64,000 bases of DNA from Cololabis saira (Eukaryota > Chordata > Actinopteri > Beloniformes > Belonidae): contig NC_084587.1 in NCBI RefSeq assembly GCF_033807715.1, positions 22,111,017 through 22,175,016 on the forward strand. The letters are read 5' to 3'. Of the stretch, positions 1 to 12,584 are shown one piece after another. The translations under genes were made by a program, and so were the position numbers. The notes below the pieces were generated by a model that made no database searches, was not told where the DNA came from, and worked only from the letters and a program-made list of their open reading frames with translations. How positions within the stretch are numbered: position 1 is the stretch's first letter; every line of letters starts with the position of its first letter.

Positions 1-1690
1 AAAATAAAAATAATGTGATTTTGGAATGAAAACAATCATGTTTTCTAAGACGCTCAACAATCCTTGTTTGAATAAATGTGAAGGTTTTTTGTGAAGGTAA
101 GCATTCACACAGGTATGCCTGCCATGAAATCCGTGGAGCAGTGGCCTAATCTTTGTATAACTGCAGATCTACTGTGAGACAGCCATGAATAGGACAACTT
201 CAACAATAACCCACCAAAACCCGCATTTGTCTGGTCTTGTGAAGTTCAAGGCTCATTTCCAGCACAGCATTGCAGTATGGCAGAAGAGTAATGTAAAAAA
301 ATTATGTCTTAATAGAGCATATTTATCTTAATTAAAAACAATTCACTAAATCAATCCCTAATAACAGGCTAGTTTACAAAGCATCTTCTAAATGGGCTAT
401 ATATCACTGTTACAAATAAACATTTAATAGCATTTAATGTCTTGCAGTGTAGGCAGTTTTTGCAAATGCTGGAACAGCAAGTTATCCCGCAGCATCTTCT
501 GCCACTGCAGAGGATTTCCATCATCCGACGTGACACTCATCTAACATTTGTAAAATGATCAGTGATTAGCCCAATGTTACCCAATAAAGGCTATTTTCTA
601 TATCCCCCAAATAGAGCCAAGATAAAGAGGTGCAGAGGTCTATCCGCTTTGCAGACTGCTTGAATTACATCATGATCAGAGGCCATCGAGGAATTTCACT
701 CTGATACAAACACACACATACGCCTATGTCAGAATTAAGCGTAGTCCTGCAACATTTAAAAAATGAGCTGATAATTACCATCTTTGCCAGTTCCAAGTAT
801 GAAACTCACAAGAGCACCTTGCCACACATGTGCACAAGAAAACAGCCCAATCTGAAAACTAACAGCGATTGCTCATTAGTAAGTGAAGACAAGTCTTATG
901 CCTTTAAAATGCCACTTGAATTAGACAGCTGAAACATTAAAAAATGATAATTCCTCTGAGCAGCAGTAGATTTCCTTTAAGGTCTGTGAGCTCCCTGAAA
1001 TGTTCCCACAATTAAAGACAAATCACTGAAAACTCTTGCAAGAGGACAGAATATTGTTTGACTGTGCGTGTTAGTTCTTGTGAAGTTTTAAAAGTAGCTG
1101 GTGATAGACCCCTGCTGCCTGAATGTGTTTTTTTTATTATTTTATTCTATTTTAGTCTCGTTGAGAGAAGACAGCAATGTGCCAGCTTTATTCTAAGCCG
1201 CCTCCTGTATCAGAGACCACACGCTCAAACTTCATACACAAAAATCCCCCTCTGCTGTTTCTTTCACTCTCCAATATAATCTATGTCATAAGTTATCTCA
1301 ATATCCTTGTGGAATTGCACGACATTAGACAGTCGAATGTTTGAAACTGATGATGAAGAAGCTGCAGCAAGAAAAATGTTACTTGTGACATAAATGAAAC
1401 ATATGGGTTACTTGAAAAGCCTCCATGTAGATACGTTGCAGGTTGAGAGAACTCGTCTTATAATACCTGACTTGTTAGGAATAATGGGAGTAACAAATCA
1501 ATGTTCATTCAATATTTGAGCATAATTCCTTTGTTTTACAGTTTTTCTTAGTTCCTTTTTAATTAATTTTTCATTACCACTTCAATCTTGTTTGAGCTCC
1601 AGGGAAGCCTGTGCCAACTTTCATCAGTGAAAAATGATGTACATCCTGGACAAATCACAAGGCCAAATTGAGGCAAATGAAATCTAACCA
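1..1690. other. Non-coding stretch, nothing recognised
   Basis: AT-rich sequence in which the short open frames show no recognisable domain, no codon-like pattern and no paired splice sites that I could support. No repeat family was recognised before the (CA)n tract that begins near 1693. It could be intergenic or intronic; conservation across fish would be needed to say more. Confidence 0.4.
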
Positions 1691-1691
1691 A

Positions 1692-1692
<1 letters not shown>

Positions 1693-1737
<45 letters not shown>

Positions 1738-1740
1738 ACA
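1693..1740. repeat. (CA)n microsatellite
   Basis: About 24 CA dinucleotides with a few interruptions (GCACAC, ATACAC) towards the right side. It abuts the dispersed repeat described at 1741-1900, which in its other copies here also tends to lie beside CA tracts. Confidence 0.95.
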
Positions 1741-1900
1741 CATACACATACACAGTCCTAGGGACAATTACGCATCACCAGTCAATTTAACGTATGTTTT
1801 TGGACTGTGGAAGAAAGTTGGAGTCCATGGATGAACCAGGAGTCTAATATGAGGGAAAGACACCGACCACCACAGCACCTTGTTGCCTAAACACAGGTCC
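1741..1900 (+). repeat. Dispersed repeat, 'TTTTTGGACTGTGG' family, copy 1
   Basis: Contains the landmarks CCTAGGGACAATTA, GTCAATTTAACGTATG and TTTTTGGACTGTGGAAGA, in that order. The same order and spacing recur at 29325-29560 and 32690-32870, and the right part recurs at 16630-16705. I recall this as a very common interspersed repeat in fish genomes but cannot assign its class from sequence alone. This copy is diverged: the usual run of GGAGAACATGCAAACTCC is lost. Confidence 0.6.
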
Positions 1901-2587
1901 CCATGAAATTTAGAAACATTCATTCAGGGTCCCGACAAAATAAATGGCTTTTGAGTGGGAACTGACCTTTCCTTCTTCCTTTCCAAGCTCTTTCTTTTCT
2001 GATCCCTTGTGCTTTTGTGTGCATGTGTGTCTGTCCTCTCATAAACTGCAGGTTCAGTTGTTTGCGACTGACACAACAGCAAGCAAGGGAAGAGGTCAGA
2101 TTGATTTAGATACTAAAAGTAATGACAGATGAGAAAAAGTAATTTAACACGACCAGTACATGCCCAAAGCAATACGTTGGCACTGGGGAATTTGCATGAC
2201 ATATCCCAGCCAACAAAATCCCGGCACTTTGACAAGAAATGATTGCTCTGCTGAAACATCAGGTGCCAATTAAAAACTTCTCAAGTTTTGTACTTTCAAC
2301 CCATGTCCACTCAAACTGAAGTAAAACTGGAAAATGCTTCTTCTCTGTTCCTTGATATCCACATTAAACCAGAAAAAAGTTCACTTTATATTCCTGGCCT
2401 TGATATTTGCATTTTAAGAACATATACTATATATTATTTTATATTACATTTTATTAATAAATTGTATTTTAAATTGATGCATAAATATATTTACCTATAC
2501 TAGTGTGCTAACCATTAATTGTGACAAAATACACAACACACAACATACTGTATAATATCTGAAGAAATTATAAATGTGTAAATGTAA

Positions 2588-2592
<5 letters not shown>

Positions 2593-2655
<63 letters not shown>
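2593..2655. repeat. (TA)n microsatellite
   Basis: Uninterrupted alternating TA of about 60 bases. It ends exactly where the hAT-like sequence at 2656 starts, so the element may have inserted at the edge of the tract, or the tract may have grown beside it. Confidence 0.95.
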
Positions 2656-2658
<3 letters not shown>

Positions 2659-2830
2659 GGGTGTAACGGTACACAAAAATCTCGGTTCGGTACGTACCTC
2701 GGTTTGGAGGTCACGGTTCGGTTCATTTTCGGTACAGTAAGAAAACAAAATGCAAAATATAAACGTGCTAGTTGTTTATTACACACACACACAAAATAAC
2801 ATTGGCTCTACGTGTGCCGGCGCTAGGACC
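2656..2830 (+). mobile_element. hAT-like non-autonomous DNA transposon fragment
   Basis: Begins AGGGTGTAACGGTACAC and contains repeated CGGTTCGGTACG / CACGGTTCGGTTC blocks. I associate these with the end of a common fish hAT-like element (GGGTGTAACGGTAC end). No matching opposite end is evident and there is no transposase frame. The right limit is approximate because the sequence runs into other repeat pieces. Confidence 0.45.
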
Positions 2831-3057
2831 CCGCGGACGCATGGTGTGTCGTCGGGCTGTTTTTTCCTTCATGCTTTCCTGCAGCGTCACATGCAAACAC
2901 AAACACACGTACCTGGCAGAAACATTTCTTTATATAATGTCTGTCGCCCGCGATATTTTTTCTTTTTTTGGCCGGCGCCATAGTTGGCTGGCTACAAACT
3001 CTATACATCCCATAATGTATAATAATATGCCCGCGCTCTCAGCAGCGGTACTCGCAT

Positions 3058-3083
3058 CGTTACGGCTGATTTATGGTTCCGCT
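3058..3083 (-). mobile_element. Harbinger-like MITE end fragment
   Basis: CGGCTGATTTATGGTTCCGC at 3063-3082 matches, with one difference, the inverted-repeat end of the complete palindromic MITE at 15819-15960 (AAGGCTGATTTATGGTTCCG, read on the opposite strand there). Only this end is present, so it is a truncated copy. Confidence 0.55.
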
Positions 3084-3205
3084 GGGAAAAACACTGGTAA
3101 ATTTACTGGTCGCACGTGTGCGAGTGGACATGAAATTCAGTCGCACATACTCAAATTTTGGTTGCAAAATGCGAGCATTTGGTCGCAGTCTGGAGCCCTG
3201 CTTCC
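3084..3205 (-). mobile_element. hAT-type element end (CAGGGCTCCAGACTGCGACC)
   Basis: Read on the - strand the segment starts CAGGGCTCCAGACTGCGACC and continues with repeated GCGACC/TCGCAC units. A CAGGG terminus is typical of hAT transposons and MITEs. Only one end is visible. The open frame running through this region on the + strand is repeat-derived and is not supported as a gene. Confidence 0.5.
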
Positions 3206-3289
3206 TATGATCCCTGTGTTTATATACTACTTTAAAGGCCCCATCCAAACCTTCAGCAGAATATTTGGAAATAAATGAAAACTACCACT

Positions 3290-5640
3290 TTTTTTTTAAA
3301 TATCTGAGGCTATTTTCTGCATGAGTTCTCCTTTCATTAACTTCACATAACACAAACTCTCGTGCATGTTGTACAGGCACTGAAGGAGATAAAAACAAGT
3401 AAGAATGAAATGAAACAAAGACTTTTTAGATTGTAGGAAGGCAAGGTACTTTAGTTGAGTAATATACTGGGATGAAACGTTGTCCTCTGCATTGTGGGGC
3501 TATAGATAATGGCATCATATAGTTCAAGTCTTAGATTGGTTCACTCACAGGACAAACATGAGTGTGACAATTCAATTCATCATTTTCAGTTATGGAATTT
3601 AGATGTGTACAGTATGTGCATGAAAGCTTTGGGTTCTGCTTTCCTAAATGCAAATTTTTCCAGTTACATCTCACACTGCATGCCCAGCCATTTGCAAACA
3701 GGGTGTATCCCCACCATATTTCCGCTCCTGAAGTTTCCCCTGAGCTTTCTCCTGCCACCCCCTCCCTGTCATCAGATGTCCTCAGGTATTTGGGAGTGCT
3801 GATATGAATATTGTTACTTTGATCTGTTTGCAGTTTCTATTTACTGCACTTTTTGTCGTTCTCTTGAGACATCCACACATCCCTGCTCCTTTCAAGTGCT
3901 AAGTCAAACCAGTGAAGCTCTTTCATACCACAACCACCCCCCTGGCGGCCCAGAACTCATTTTGCCAGGCCTTTCTTCTTGTGTGTTTTTCTGTTTTTAA
4001 TGTCTCTCCTCTGTCAGCACATTTCCATTGTTACATCTGCATTCCTCTGCTGCTGAACCTGCTTTAATATTTGCAGTATCTCTGCAGGAAAAAAAGGATG
4101 TATGCTCCTGTTTGTGTTTTGATAATTGCATAGATTATGTGTTTAGAGAATATTTGTCTGAATATTTGTTCTTATAACTTGGTGTCCTACGGGAGCATTA
4201 TAAGATGTTGACGCGCTGCTGGCTGTCATTGCTTCATTGGTCCAGTGGGGCAGAATACTTCCAAACAAAAAACAAACATTTTACTTAAACAGCAGCTGAT
4301 CAATCTGTGCAAAGTCTTAATTCTGAGCTCCTGTCACACATAACTGTGGGATGATTGTTGCCCAATGTTAATTACATAGCATTTTTCTTGTCTAAGCAGG
4401 GATTCAAAATGTTGCCTTATTTTTATCCCATGCTCACAATAAAGCTGCTTAAATCAGTCAATAAAACCATGTTCTGTGTACATGTTCGCTACAATGACAG
4501 TCAATATCTGTTTTTTCTTTATTATTTGAAGTTTGCAACTGTCTTTGTTTCAAGCTTTTTGTGGCTCCAGCAATGAGTATCTGCAGTTGTCTTGAAGATT
4601 TTACTTATTTTTACTTTTTTATTTTTTCTTGTTGCTCTCAGAAGCTTCAGGCTTTCTTCTGTTTTTGAGAAGAGAAGGGACTGTGTCCACTTCAAAATCC
4701 TGTAAATATTTATGTCATAAATGATCTACTGTAGCAAGCCACATTTTTCCAGAAACAAAATTATGAATGAATACTTGAGATTCTGTGTTATATTTGAGGT
4801 CTAGTACAATGTTACATAAAAATGAATAATGATTAACTGAAAGTTTTAGTCAAAGATGGTCAGTTGGTTCATCATTGACCATTTATTACAGAAATTCTGT
4901 CCCTATTCCAGTCGTTACCAAGTGAGAGGAAGACTTGTACAGACCTCTAGTCCGAAGAACCGTGCATACTTACACTCACTCCTTTGGACAGTTTAGGCTA
5001 TCTTTAAACTGCCATCATGTCCACTTTTTTACCATTTCCAGATCATGTTGAGTGTTTTTGACAGCCAAAGGTTTAAACAAGATTCCAATCAGCTTTTCAA
5101 AGATGCGGCTCAATCTGAGCAACTCGTCTTTTTTGTCGTTTGCAACACAAAACAAAAAAAAAATGACATGTGTCTGCCAGATAGATGACAATTTTAGCAC
5201 CTGAAAACCCATCTGATTGCTGTGTCTTGATCCATTGTTTTCTAACTTGATAAATGGATACGATAAATTACTGAAAATTACTGAAATTGTTTGCTGTTGG
5301 GTGGTGCCCTCAGATTGTAAATATTACTGGACAGATCAGTAATATTTACACATTGGCTTTATTAAAAGAGATGTTGAAGCCTCTTTTTCTTCATGTCATG
5401 AAGGTGCCGTGATGCAATTTTGTGGGACAAACGTCTCCAGGAAGCCAACTGGAATGTGCATACCTTGTGTTGATAAAAACTAGCTGCGGCTACCTTCAGC
5501 TGATTCAGGCTAGAGAAGCTGCTGAGTTGAGGAGCTGGGTAGTTGCAGCAGAATATCTCATTTCAGATGTCATTTCAGTGGCAAAATCAGAAATGACCTC
5601 AGTACACAGGACAATGCCAGATTAGCACAAGATGCAGATT
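3290..5640. other. Non-coding stretch, nothing recognised
   Basis: AT-rich unique-looking sequence with homopolymer runs. No domain-like peptide, RNA gene or transposon end was recognised. Confidence 0.35.
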
Positions 5641-5650
5641 TTTTTGTTAA

Positions 5651-6127
5651 AGGGGACCTATTATGAAAAACATGTTTTCTCTTGCGTTAACATATATAAA
5701 GTGGTCTCCCCTCAGCCTGCCAACTTGCAGTGTCTGTACAGCCGCCCGGATGAGCCATCCAGTTTGATGTGGCTTCTACGAGCCGTTCAGATTCTGCGCC
5801 CGTCGTTACGTAAGGGGCTTGATTTACATAGGTTGGCCTCCGATGCATGAAACCACGCCCACAACTAACTCCACCGGCCGGAGCTTCCGCCATTTTTTTG
5901 TAGCGGTGTATCGCGTCATTCAGGCAACCAATCAGCACAGTGCCTCATTATCATAGCCTCCCCGCCACTCAGAATCCCGCATAGATAATGAGGTTAGAGA
6001 ATGGGATGACAAAGACATGGCTCAGAGGCTGAATTTCTAATTTATTTATTTAAAACAATCAAAAGCTTGTTTTTAAGACATTCAAGGGCTGTTTAAAATA
6101 GGTATTAGAAGCCATAATAGGTCCCCT
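5651..6127 (+). mobile_element. TTAA-flanked MITE, copy 1
   Basis: A 477-bp element with inverted ends AGGGGACCTATTATG (left) and CATAATAGGTCCCCT (right), flanked on both sides by TTAA (5647-5650 and 6128-6131). Internal landmarks (CATATATAAAGTGGTCTCCCCTC, CCGTCGTTACGTAA, GAAACCACGCCCACAAC, TTTTTAAGACATTCAAG, TTTAAAATA) are shared in order with the copy at 22858-23944. It encodes no transposase. A TTAA target is the piggyBac signature; a 3-bp TAA/TTA target as in Harbinger elements cannot be excluded. Confidence 0.85.
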
Positions 6128-6248
6128 TTAAGTTGTGTAAGAGAACAATGACTAATGAGGAAGTGCTAATGGCTAGCAATCAGCATAGCTGACTCCAATC
6201 AAAAGGCTTCTCATTAGAAATAAATGTATTGTTATAAACTACTGTTCG

Positions 6249-6460
6249 TGAACAGTAGGGCTGTAAGCAACCAAATCAATTCTTGGTCGACTGAAGCATT
6301 GTAATTTTTACTAAAATTCCATTATTTATTTATTTTTATTTTATTTTTTGGGGGGGGGGGCGTTGTTGATACGCTATAAATCAATTCGTTTTTTGATGTA
6401 ATGGTTTGCACTGAAATTAATTACACACTACAGCCTGTCGAAATTAATAGGAGGAATATT
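6249..6460 (+). repeat. Possible hAT-like repeat fragment with oligo-G tract
   Basis: CAGTAGGGCTGTAAGCAACC followed by TTCTTGGTCGACTGAAGC resembles the start of a fish hAT-like repeat (TAGGGCTGT end with GTCGACTA blocks). A run of ten or more G lies at about 6349-6360. No opposite end was found, so the call is weak. Confidence 0.3.
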
Positions 6461-8780
6461 ATTTATATAAAACAATTGTGTGTTGTTTTAATAATTTGCC
6501 AGCACACCAATGCCAGCACACACTAAAACATTCAAATCAATTCTGATATGTTTCATATTGTCAAAACGGACGGGGCAAGTTTGCTTACCGTTTTCAGGTG
6601 ATCCGCCATGTTTGATGTGGAGCTTTGATATCCAAACTAACTGTTCCTTGCAAAGTTTGCGTTCAACTTTTTTTTCCATTGTCTATTTTTATGAAATTCT
6701 GCCACACTGCAGATTTCTTTGACGTGATAGAGTTCAACAAATCACCGGACCTTGTCCTTCTATTTTATATCTATCCGTCTCTAGTCAGTGGGTTGGGCTA
6801 ATCCAAAAGGCAAAAACAAGGGGGTGTCCAAAGATACACTGTTACCTGTGAAAGACATGTGCTCTGAAAACACCCCCTTTAGAACTTGGTACTATGTTGC
6901 TGACACCAACACAAGAGTCAATAGAAACAGCAAAATAAGTTGTTTGAAATCAGCAGAGAAGATTTGGCAATTTTCTTATGGGTGCAACCCAGATACTCAG
7001 CTCTGCTGCTCATCCCACAAATGCATGTTCCTTAAACATGTGGCAAAAGGAAAAAAATAATCTACCAAACACAAGTGTCCTTACTTTTTGTGCAATGTTC
7101 ATAAAAGAGCAGACAAAGTTCAAAATCCCCAATGTTAAAAAGTCCTTTATTATTATTGCATTTACAGCATTTCAGAAAAGGGTGCAATGTAATGCTCTAT
7201 TTTATTCCTTATAACAAAGACATAATCAAAAGCCTAAAACATTTTATCTTCAGGGATTGTTAACATTACTGACAATATAGCTACCGTTTACTGCTTCAGA
7301 AAGTTATTGATTGTCAAGTTAAAAGCAGACCCTCCCTTAAGCACTAAAAAAATGTGTTAATCCCTTTTGCCTGAGATAGAGATGTAATGAAGAGGCTAAT
7401 TAATCTCCTGCTACAAAATGGCATGAAAAAAATAGTAAAAGAAGAGAACTTGCATTAACAGAAAAAAAATAATAAACATTAATAAAATAAAAATTTTCCA
7501 AGATGTTGTTTTAAAAGCTTGTCATGGCTGAAAATTCAAACAACGTTATTCCTCACACTCACACACACAACGCTCTGAGTTATTTTTCCATTCGCCATCA
7601 AATACGAGTCGGAAACAACCTTCAACAATGTCAAAACAGTAAAAGCAAAGTTTTTCACGGCTCGTCACAAACATCGGCCCTGTTATCTCATCTGTGGTCA
7701 GAGGTTTGTGAACCTAAAATGGCCATCACTGCCTTTTCAGTCAGAGAAAAGATGCGTACATGATTTCTCTGGAGAAAAGGTGAAAATAAAACTTGCACTG
7801 CAGGTGTGCATGCATTCCCACGGACTTAGAGTTGGGGCGGGAGTCGGGCTTTGAGATATTGAAAAACATGTAATATGCAACATCACAGCAGAAAACTGCA
7901 ACAATTTGAAATATACAGCATAAACAGTATAAAATACATAAGTGTTTGGCTCAAATGTTAAAATTGTCCCCTGACAGTAAATAACTAGTATAGACCTACA
8001 GTAAATAGTAATAGACACACACAAAAAATGTTTTACATCAAGCCCATCAACATGTGGAAATAAATGAATGCATCGTACAACAATATTGTTGATGTAAATT
8101 GATATTTGTTTCATCTGACTAGTCAAATATTGACATTTACAATGTGATTGCATGGCACTTGAAAAAATAATAGACTAGTATTTATTGTATTTTTTTCATG
8201 TTGTGATATTGAACTGTTTATAAATTGTTCAACTCCAGGTGTGGGTGTAGTTGTAGTTTTTTTTTTGTTTTTTTTTGCAGATACAAGAGATAGAGTTTCT
8301 AGGAACCAAAAAAAGAAGGAACTGCTGTATTTCACTACAAAAATACTCAGTTTTCACTCTTTGGTCTTTGCCTCTTTGGACACCATAAAATAAAGAAACC
8401 ATTTACAGTATATCATGTGTATGAGGAGGTTGATCCAAAGACTTCCTCCGAAGTGTCTGGATATTTAGATGTATCTATTTATACTTTAAGGCAAGTCTTA
8501 TGAGCCCAAAAAACAAGGGTTCTATAGAAGGTACTCAATATTTAAAAGTTGTAAAATCACAAAATACTTCAAGAAAACTCATGGTGAACTCAGCATCCCA
8601 CATTACTGCCCCATAGGCAGAGAGAAGGATAACAACTTCCATGATGTGAGGTGAAATCTATAGGTATTGTGGAGGAACAGTTGAATATCCAGCCGGCAAA
8701 ACACTGTGGATACCAGGATAGTTTTATTTTATTGCTACTCAACGATTGATCAGCTTTTTCCCAGAGCTGTGTGAAAGCTG
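6461..8780. other. Non-coding stretch, nothing recognised
   Basis: AT-rich sequence. Open frames such as the one at 7737-8153 on the - strand are low-complexity and carry no recognisable motif. Confidence 0.35.
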
Positions 8781-8791
8781 TTGGTGATAAC

Positions 8792-8821
8792 GATGGGATC
8801 TTAAGTAATTAAGATCCCATC
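8792..8821. repeat. Perfect 13-bp inverted repeat (hairpin)
   Basis: GATGGGATCTTAA, a 4-base loop GTAA, then the exact reverse complement TTAAGATCCCATC. It is not a Rho-independent terminator in this eukaryotic context: no T tract follows. It could be a chance or replication-derived palindrome. Confidence 0.8.
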
Positions 8822-8829
8822 CCTTCTCC

Positions 8830-11800
8830 GGAACATGATACACTCACAAAGGTTCCCTGGAATCTGTCACTAGACCCACCATGATAAAAATGAAATATCT
8901 CCTCTTCCTCATGAGTCCTCAACAACGTTTATTTCCCCTGTCACTTTGTCCTTAAAGGGGTATGTGCATCTCTGTGTCATCCTCTGAAATCTGCAATCTG
9001 AGATTTCTGATGCTGCTCTGGTCACCATGCAACAGCAGCACTATTAAAGAATTGGACAAAAAATAAAGCAGAAAACTCACAGACAGCATGGGGCCACAGC
9101 TAAAGAAATGTCACAAGCAATAACCCAAGCTGTGACTAAAAATGAAAGCGCATTGAAAATAAAAGTTGAAGAATAGGAAATTAGAGCCAGGCAACTGTGA
9201 AACTAATGGGCTGAAAGACAGTTGCCGTGTTTGCTCTCAGAATTTAATATTTAGGATTTTCTGTTGAGCTACATATTGTTCTTATGTCAGTTTGTTGTTA
9301 CCCTGTGACAGAGTTGTGATCAGTAAAAAAGATGGTATTAGGTGTAAATGAGAAAGAGGTTGTTGCCATGGTGCTGTTTCCACTAGCTGCTCCTGCTGAA
9401 TGCATTGATTCATTTGACGTTAACTGGCAGGTGATTTGATATCAGCACTTCTTGACATCCTCTTTTCATCCGGAAACTCCTTTATTCTGCTCATCACAGA
9501 ATATATTTTTATCAGGTATTCACAGCTCTTTATTCTATTTTATTATCATTACGGTAGTTCACTGCACAAGTTCTCCCTTGCTATGTTTAAAACAGCTCTG
9601 TTCAAAAAGCTGCTCTGACATCATATGGAGAAAGCTCCATAAAAGTCCTGGAGAGACTCTTATTGGCACTCAAATAAATAAATAAATAAACACCATTCAG
9701 CACCCAGAGCATTTAGCATATTTCTATGGGGTTTACCTGAAGACGCCATCCAGCTACAGCTTGAACAAATCAAATGTCGACTGCACTGCGAAGATCGTGT
9801 TCCCCAGTGCATTTAACGTGATTCAGCCAGCACTTCTACAGTATATAAGAAACTCCAGAACACGCAGATGGATGTCTCCACAATCACCTGGATCACTGGA
9901 AACTTGACGTACACACACAGTGGGATTTTGCATACTGTATCATATCTTGTATCATATCATATCATATCTAGTACTCAGTCACTTAAAAAAAAAAAAAAAA
10001 AATTAAACTAAAGGCTCGCCATGATCTGGTGACTGTTCTGGAGCTTCTACCGCTAACTTTGCAAAGAGAAAGGCCTTGTTATGGACAATACTTCCACAAT
10101 AGTGATTTAATAAGGGTATGTCTTAAGTCATATAGGCTTCTTTAGGTATGCTGCAATGCAGACCACTACAGGAGATCCTTCTTGTCTATACCATTGTCAT
10201 TAATGTACTAGAATGCTGTGCTCCAATACATCTGATTCACCTGACTGGATCAACATTAGCATGTCACCAAGATCAACACGTTTGTCATTGGGCCTCTAAT
10301 TTGAGCCCGGTGTGTTAGGGCAGGGGAGCATCGAAAACATGCAGGGGAGTGGGCCATGAGGACCAGGACTGCGTTATAGTAGCTATATATCATTAACTGA
10401 CTGAGTTACAGTAATATGAAATGTCTACTTTCGGATTAATAGTTGTACTGAACTTATTTGAATTAGATAGCCACATCTTTTGCTGGGTTCTTTGTTGAAA
10501 AAAACAAAAAACAAAGTTTATAAAATTGGTGGGAAGGAGCCAACATAACCTCCGTCAGACAGCAGCAAAGCTGAATCTGAGCTCTGCATCACTGCCTCGC
10601 TGCCTCGCTGCCTCCACCAACATCAAAAGCGTTACCGGATGCAGTGCTGGGTGCAGGACATGGAGTGGGTGCCAGATGCATGCTACCCTGAATAGTAATG
10701 GGATTTATAGAGTGGCTTACCCCCCTAATGGTGTAGCACAAATCGAAATATGAACAATCTAGTCTTCCTCTGCCACTCCAGTAGGTGGTCATCGACCGCA
10801 TAGAGCTTCTTTCTAAGGCTCTTCAATTTGTTAATGACCCGAGTTTAATTTCTCGCAAAGCCACTGTCTGTTATTTTAGTAGCCGGTTGCATATCACGGT
10901 TCCCGTACTATGCCGATTTATGGTTTCCGTAGCTCTGAGGATGAGCAGCTTGCAGACATACTCATCTTGTTACCCAATAAGTTCCACCTAGTTCTCGCTA
11001 TCCTGCCTCATTCTTTTTTCTTCAGACTCACAATTAAGTTTACCCCACGAAAGTGAGTTAAAAACGGAGCCAGCTCAATACCCAACCCCATGTCAGTTAA
11101 TGTAGAGAAGGACAGGCAACACAGGCAAAAGGGGCTATAAAAATAACTAGGTTGACCATCTGAGTATTAAGATCATGAACCCTGATCCTAATCAAATTCA
11201 TGCCAGCATGAACACGATGGTGAGCTATTGGACAGTTGTATATAATTCATACAACAGGTTTTCAATGAACAAATGTGCCTCAAAACTTTCAGAAAACTGA
11301 ATAGAAAATTACGAGACAGCTCCTCTTTACGGGGAAATTGCAGCATATTATACTGTTCTGGTTGTCAATCAGCCATGATGCACGTCTTCTTTTTGCTAAA
11401 ATCAGGGTTGATTTTGAAATTGTATACTGATGCTAACATGCTCACTAAAGTTTGTCATTGAAATCAATCAGTAATAAACTGCAAAGCCTCTGAGTTCAGT
11501 GTGCGGTGACTGCATGTGCACCTCGCTCTTTTTAATCTGCTTGCCTCTGCTGACAGACTGTTTCCACACCATTAGTATTATTATTATTGTACAATTTAAT
11601 ATAGTTTATCCATCTTCTTTTTTTAATTCACAAGTAGAACTCTCTTCCTCTCACACGCAAATGTGTTTCTAAATATATGCATCATATTTCAACAGGTGTG
11701 TGACTAATCAGTGGAACATGAGTGGGAACAGATGTGGGACACAAGAGGGAACAAGCGACAGAAACCTACAACTTCCAGACCTGAAATGACAACTAAATAA

Positions 11801-11920
11801 AAGATAAAAAAAAATGAGAAACAGAACCGGTATTTGTGATTTTGCACATCTATGAAGGTTAATCTGAGGATGTGTGTGAAAATGACCAGATGTGTGTGAA
11901 TTTCTACATGTTAAATGTAG
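8830..11920. other. Non-coding stretch, nothing recognised
   Basis: No supported exon or transposon boundary. Short simple repeats occur (AAATA runs near 9672-9690, ATATC runs near 9945-9970, an A17 tract near 9985). Confidence 0.35.
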
Positions 11921-11926
11921 ATTTTA

Positions 11927-12000
11927 TTATGTAAAGCACTTTGCGTTACTATTGTATGAAAAGTGGTATATACATAAAGTTTGATTGGATTTGATTTGAA
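11927..12000 (+). mobile_element. LINE 3'-terminal fragment
   Basis: GTAAAGCACTTTGCGTTAC followed by AAGTGGTATATACATAAAG and a degenerate TTGATT repeat (TTTGATTGGATTTGATTTG). This is the form of the 3' end of fish CR1/L2-group non-LTR retrotransposons, which finish in a short tandem repeat. Only the extreme 3' end is recognisable. Confidence 0.6.
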
Positions 12001-12584
12001 TATTTTCTACTGGAAAGTAAATCAATTAAGATATTAGTAAAGCCATCATATGTCAATGTAATCTGGCATTATACGTATGTGCTAAATATGCAACGGTTGT
12101 GGGAAAGACGGCAGCAGTGGATTGAAGAATTGTTAAAACTAGTAAAAATAAGGTGAAAGAGGACAGCTTTCTTACGGCTATCCTCTCGGCATATACACTA
12201 CAGTTTATGGCTTTAAATCAGTCCTGTAGGACCAAGGCGGTCTCCTCGGAACACACTGTTTTAATAGATGGCTTCTGCCTACAGAACAGACTTGTATGAA
12301 TTGTAATTGTATGCTTTACAGGTACAAGAGGCCTGAAAGTCCAAGATATGGGAGTGGGGTGGTTTTGTAGGCAACTGGATTACAGGTGGAGACCTGCTGA
12401 CCCTCTACCGCAAATGATGATTTCTTCTTCAGCTGCTTCACCGGTGCTACAGTGTTACAAGCCTCAAACTGTATCATCCAGTTATTTACTGTGCGCTGCA
12501 TAGTGCACAGACTTGTTAGTCTGAACATGATAGGTGTAAAAAAGTGTAGTTTGGAACGGAGAGCTGGTCTAGTGTGTTTCTAGT

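Noticed and set aside
2772..3278. 168-codon + strand open frame
   Set aside because: It runs across hAT-like and Harbinger-like fragments, has no domain, and its opposite strand is equally open; it is a by-product of repeat DNA.
7737..8153. 138-codon - strand open frame
   Set aside because: Hydrophobic, Cys/His/Ile-rich composition typical of AT-rich non-coding DNA, no recognisable motif and no exon borders.
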